From NCBI GenBank assembly GCA_002477475.1, contig DLPX01000035.1, positions 1 through 24,246 of the forward strand: a stretch of 24,246 nt of DNA, written 5' to 3'. The stretch comes from Proteobacteria bacterium UBA7447. Lineage in GTDB: Bacteria > Pseudomonadota > Gammaproteobacteria > Arenicellales > UBA868. A model generated the notes under the pieces. That model did not search any database and was not told the origin of the DNA. It was given only the letters and a program-made list of their open reading frames with translations. The translations under genes were made by a program, and so were the position numbers. Below, piece by piece: positions 23,897 through 24,246 of this stretch (position 1 is the first letter of the stretch; each line of letters begins with the position of its first letter).

Positions 23897-24246
23897 CGCA
23901 AGTCGATTGCCTTTCGCGGGTCAAAGGCATCGCGGACCGCTTCGCCGACAAATATCAGCAGACTCAGCATCAGTCCGATGACGAAGAACCCGGTCAGCCC
24001 GAGCCAGGGAGCCTGAAGGTTTGCTTTACCTTGAGCGAGCAGTTCACCCAGCGATGCGGACCCGGGCGGCAGGCCGATCCCCAGAAAATCCAGCGAGGTG
24101 AGCACGGTGACTGAGCCTGCGAGAGTAAAGGGCATAAAGGTGATTGTCGCCACCATGGCGTTTGGCAGCAGATGACGGAACATGATCACGGTGTTGCTGA
24201 CACCGAGCGCCTGGGCAGCGCGGACGTATTCAAAGTTGCGCGCTCT
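23893..24246 (-). CDS. yejE: Peptide ABC importer permease YejE, C-terminal part (5' end outside the window)
   Basis: The last 117 residues of a binding-protein-dependent permease are read from the window edge to a TGA at 23893-23895. The EAA loop that contacts the ATPase is visible: YVRAAQALGVSNTVIMFRHL, with the Gly typical of the motif. Hydrophobic segments follow, including a final one with GLTGFFVIGLMLSLLIFVGEA. The ending DAFDPRKAIDLR is typical of DppC/OppC/YejE permeases. The four-base overlap with yejF and the fused ATPase next door support YejE over a generic Dpp/Opp permease. The remainder and the likely yejB and yejA lie beyond the window. Confidence 0.87.
   Translation of the reverse strand, partial: RARNFEYVRAAQALGVSNTVIMFRHLLPNAMVATITFMPFTLAGSVTVLTSLDFLGIGLPPGSASLGELLAQGKANLQAPWLGLTGFFVIGLMLSLLIFVGEAVRDAFDPRKAIDLR

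Overview
The window reads as a stretch of ordinary chromosome from a moderately GC-rich gammaproteobacterium. The best evidence is the set of core genes in arrangements typical of that class: a dapF / DUF484 / xerC run, nudE next to a YrfG-type nucleotidase, zapE with rraA, and a yadG/yadH ABC exporter pair. Genes are tightly packed with many 4-base ATGA/GTGA overlaps. No intergenic gap exceeds about 240 bases. I see no tRNA, rRNA, CRISPR array, insertion sequence, phage gene or integrase other than the housekeeping XerC. Genus or family cannot be read from the sequence alone.

Layout. (1) Bases 1-867: the 3' part of a Rieske non-heme iron oxygenase alpha subunit (+). (2) 881-3158: a minus-strand operon, yrfG-like nucleotidase > rraA > zapE, with 4-base and 2-base junctions. 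(3) 3332-7273: a plus-strand block, nudE > cysQ, then dapF > DUF484 > xerC behind a TATAAT-type -10 element. (4) 7510-9525: hppA, a membrane pyrophosphatase of the K+-dependent type, with its own hairpin-bearing leader and a strong intrinsic terminator. (5) 9630-11908: a compact plus-strand trio (PAT-like acetyltransferase, glyoxalase-like protein, alpha/beta hydrolase) that ends in a bidirectional terminator overlapping the last codons. (6) 11926-21344: a long minus-strand stretch with a PuuD-like membrane domain, an orphan TrpB2, the YadG/YadH exporter, a DHCR24-like FAD oxidoreductase beside a gamma-glutamyltransferase-family enzyme, a Tat-type metallophosphoesterase and a Crp/Fnr-family regulator. 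(7) 21433-22230: a BtuF-like binding protein without a signal peptide (+). (8) 22256 to the end: yejF and the 3' part of yejE (-), from a peptide-type ABC importer.

How the genes fit together. NudE, CysQ and the YrfG-type nucleotidase all act on nucleotides: NudE cleaves ADP-containing metabolites, CysQ turns PAP into AMP, and YrfG dephosphorylates purine monophosphates. They sit around one divergent intergenic region. DapF supplies meso-diaminopimelate and lysine, XerC resolves chromosome dimers and ZapE acts at the division septum. HppA couples pyrophosphate hydrolysis to ion pumping. The acetyltransferase/VOC/hydrolase trio looks like a small metabolic operon with an unknown substrate.

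I found no convincing undescribed system. The most unusual points are the hydrolase stop codon lying inside its own terminator, the paired hairpins of the hppA leader, the stand-alone PuuD-type membrane domain, the FAD reductase/GGT pair, and the Glu (not Asp) at the iron-bridging position of the Rieske oxygenase.
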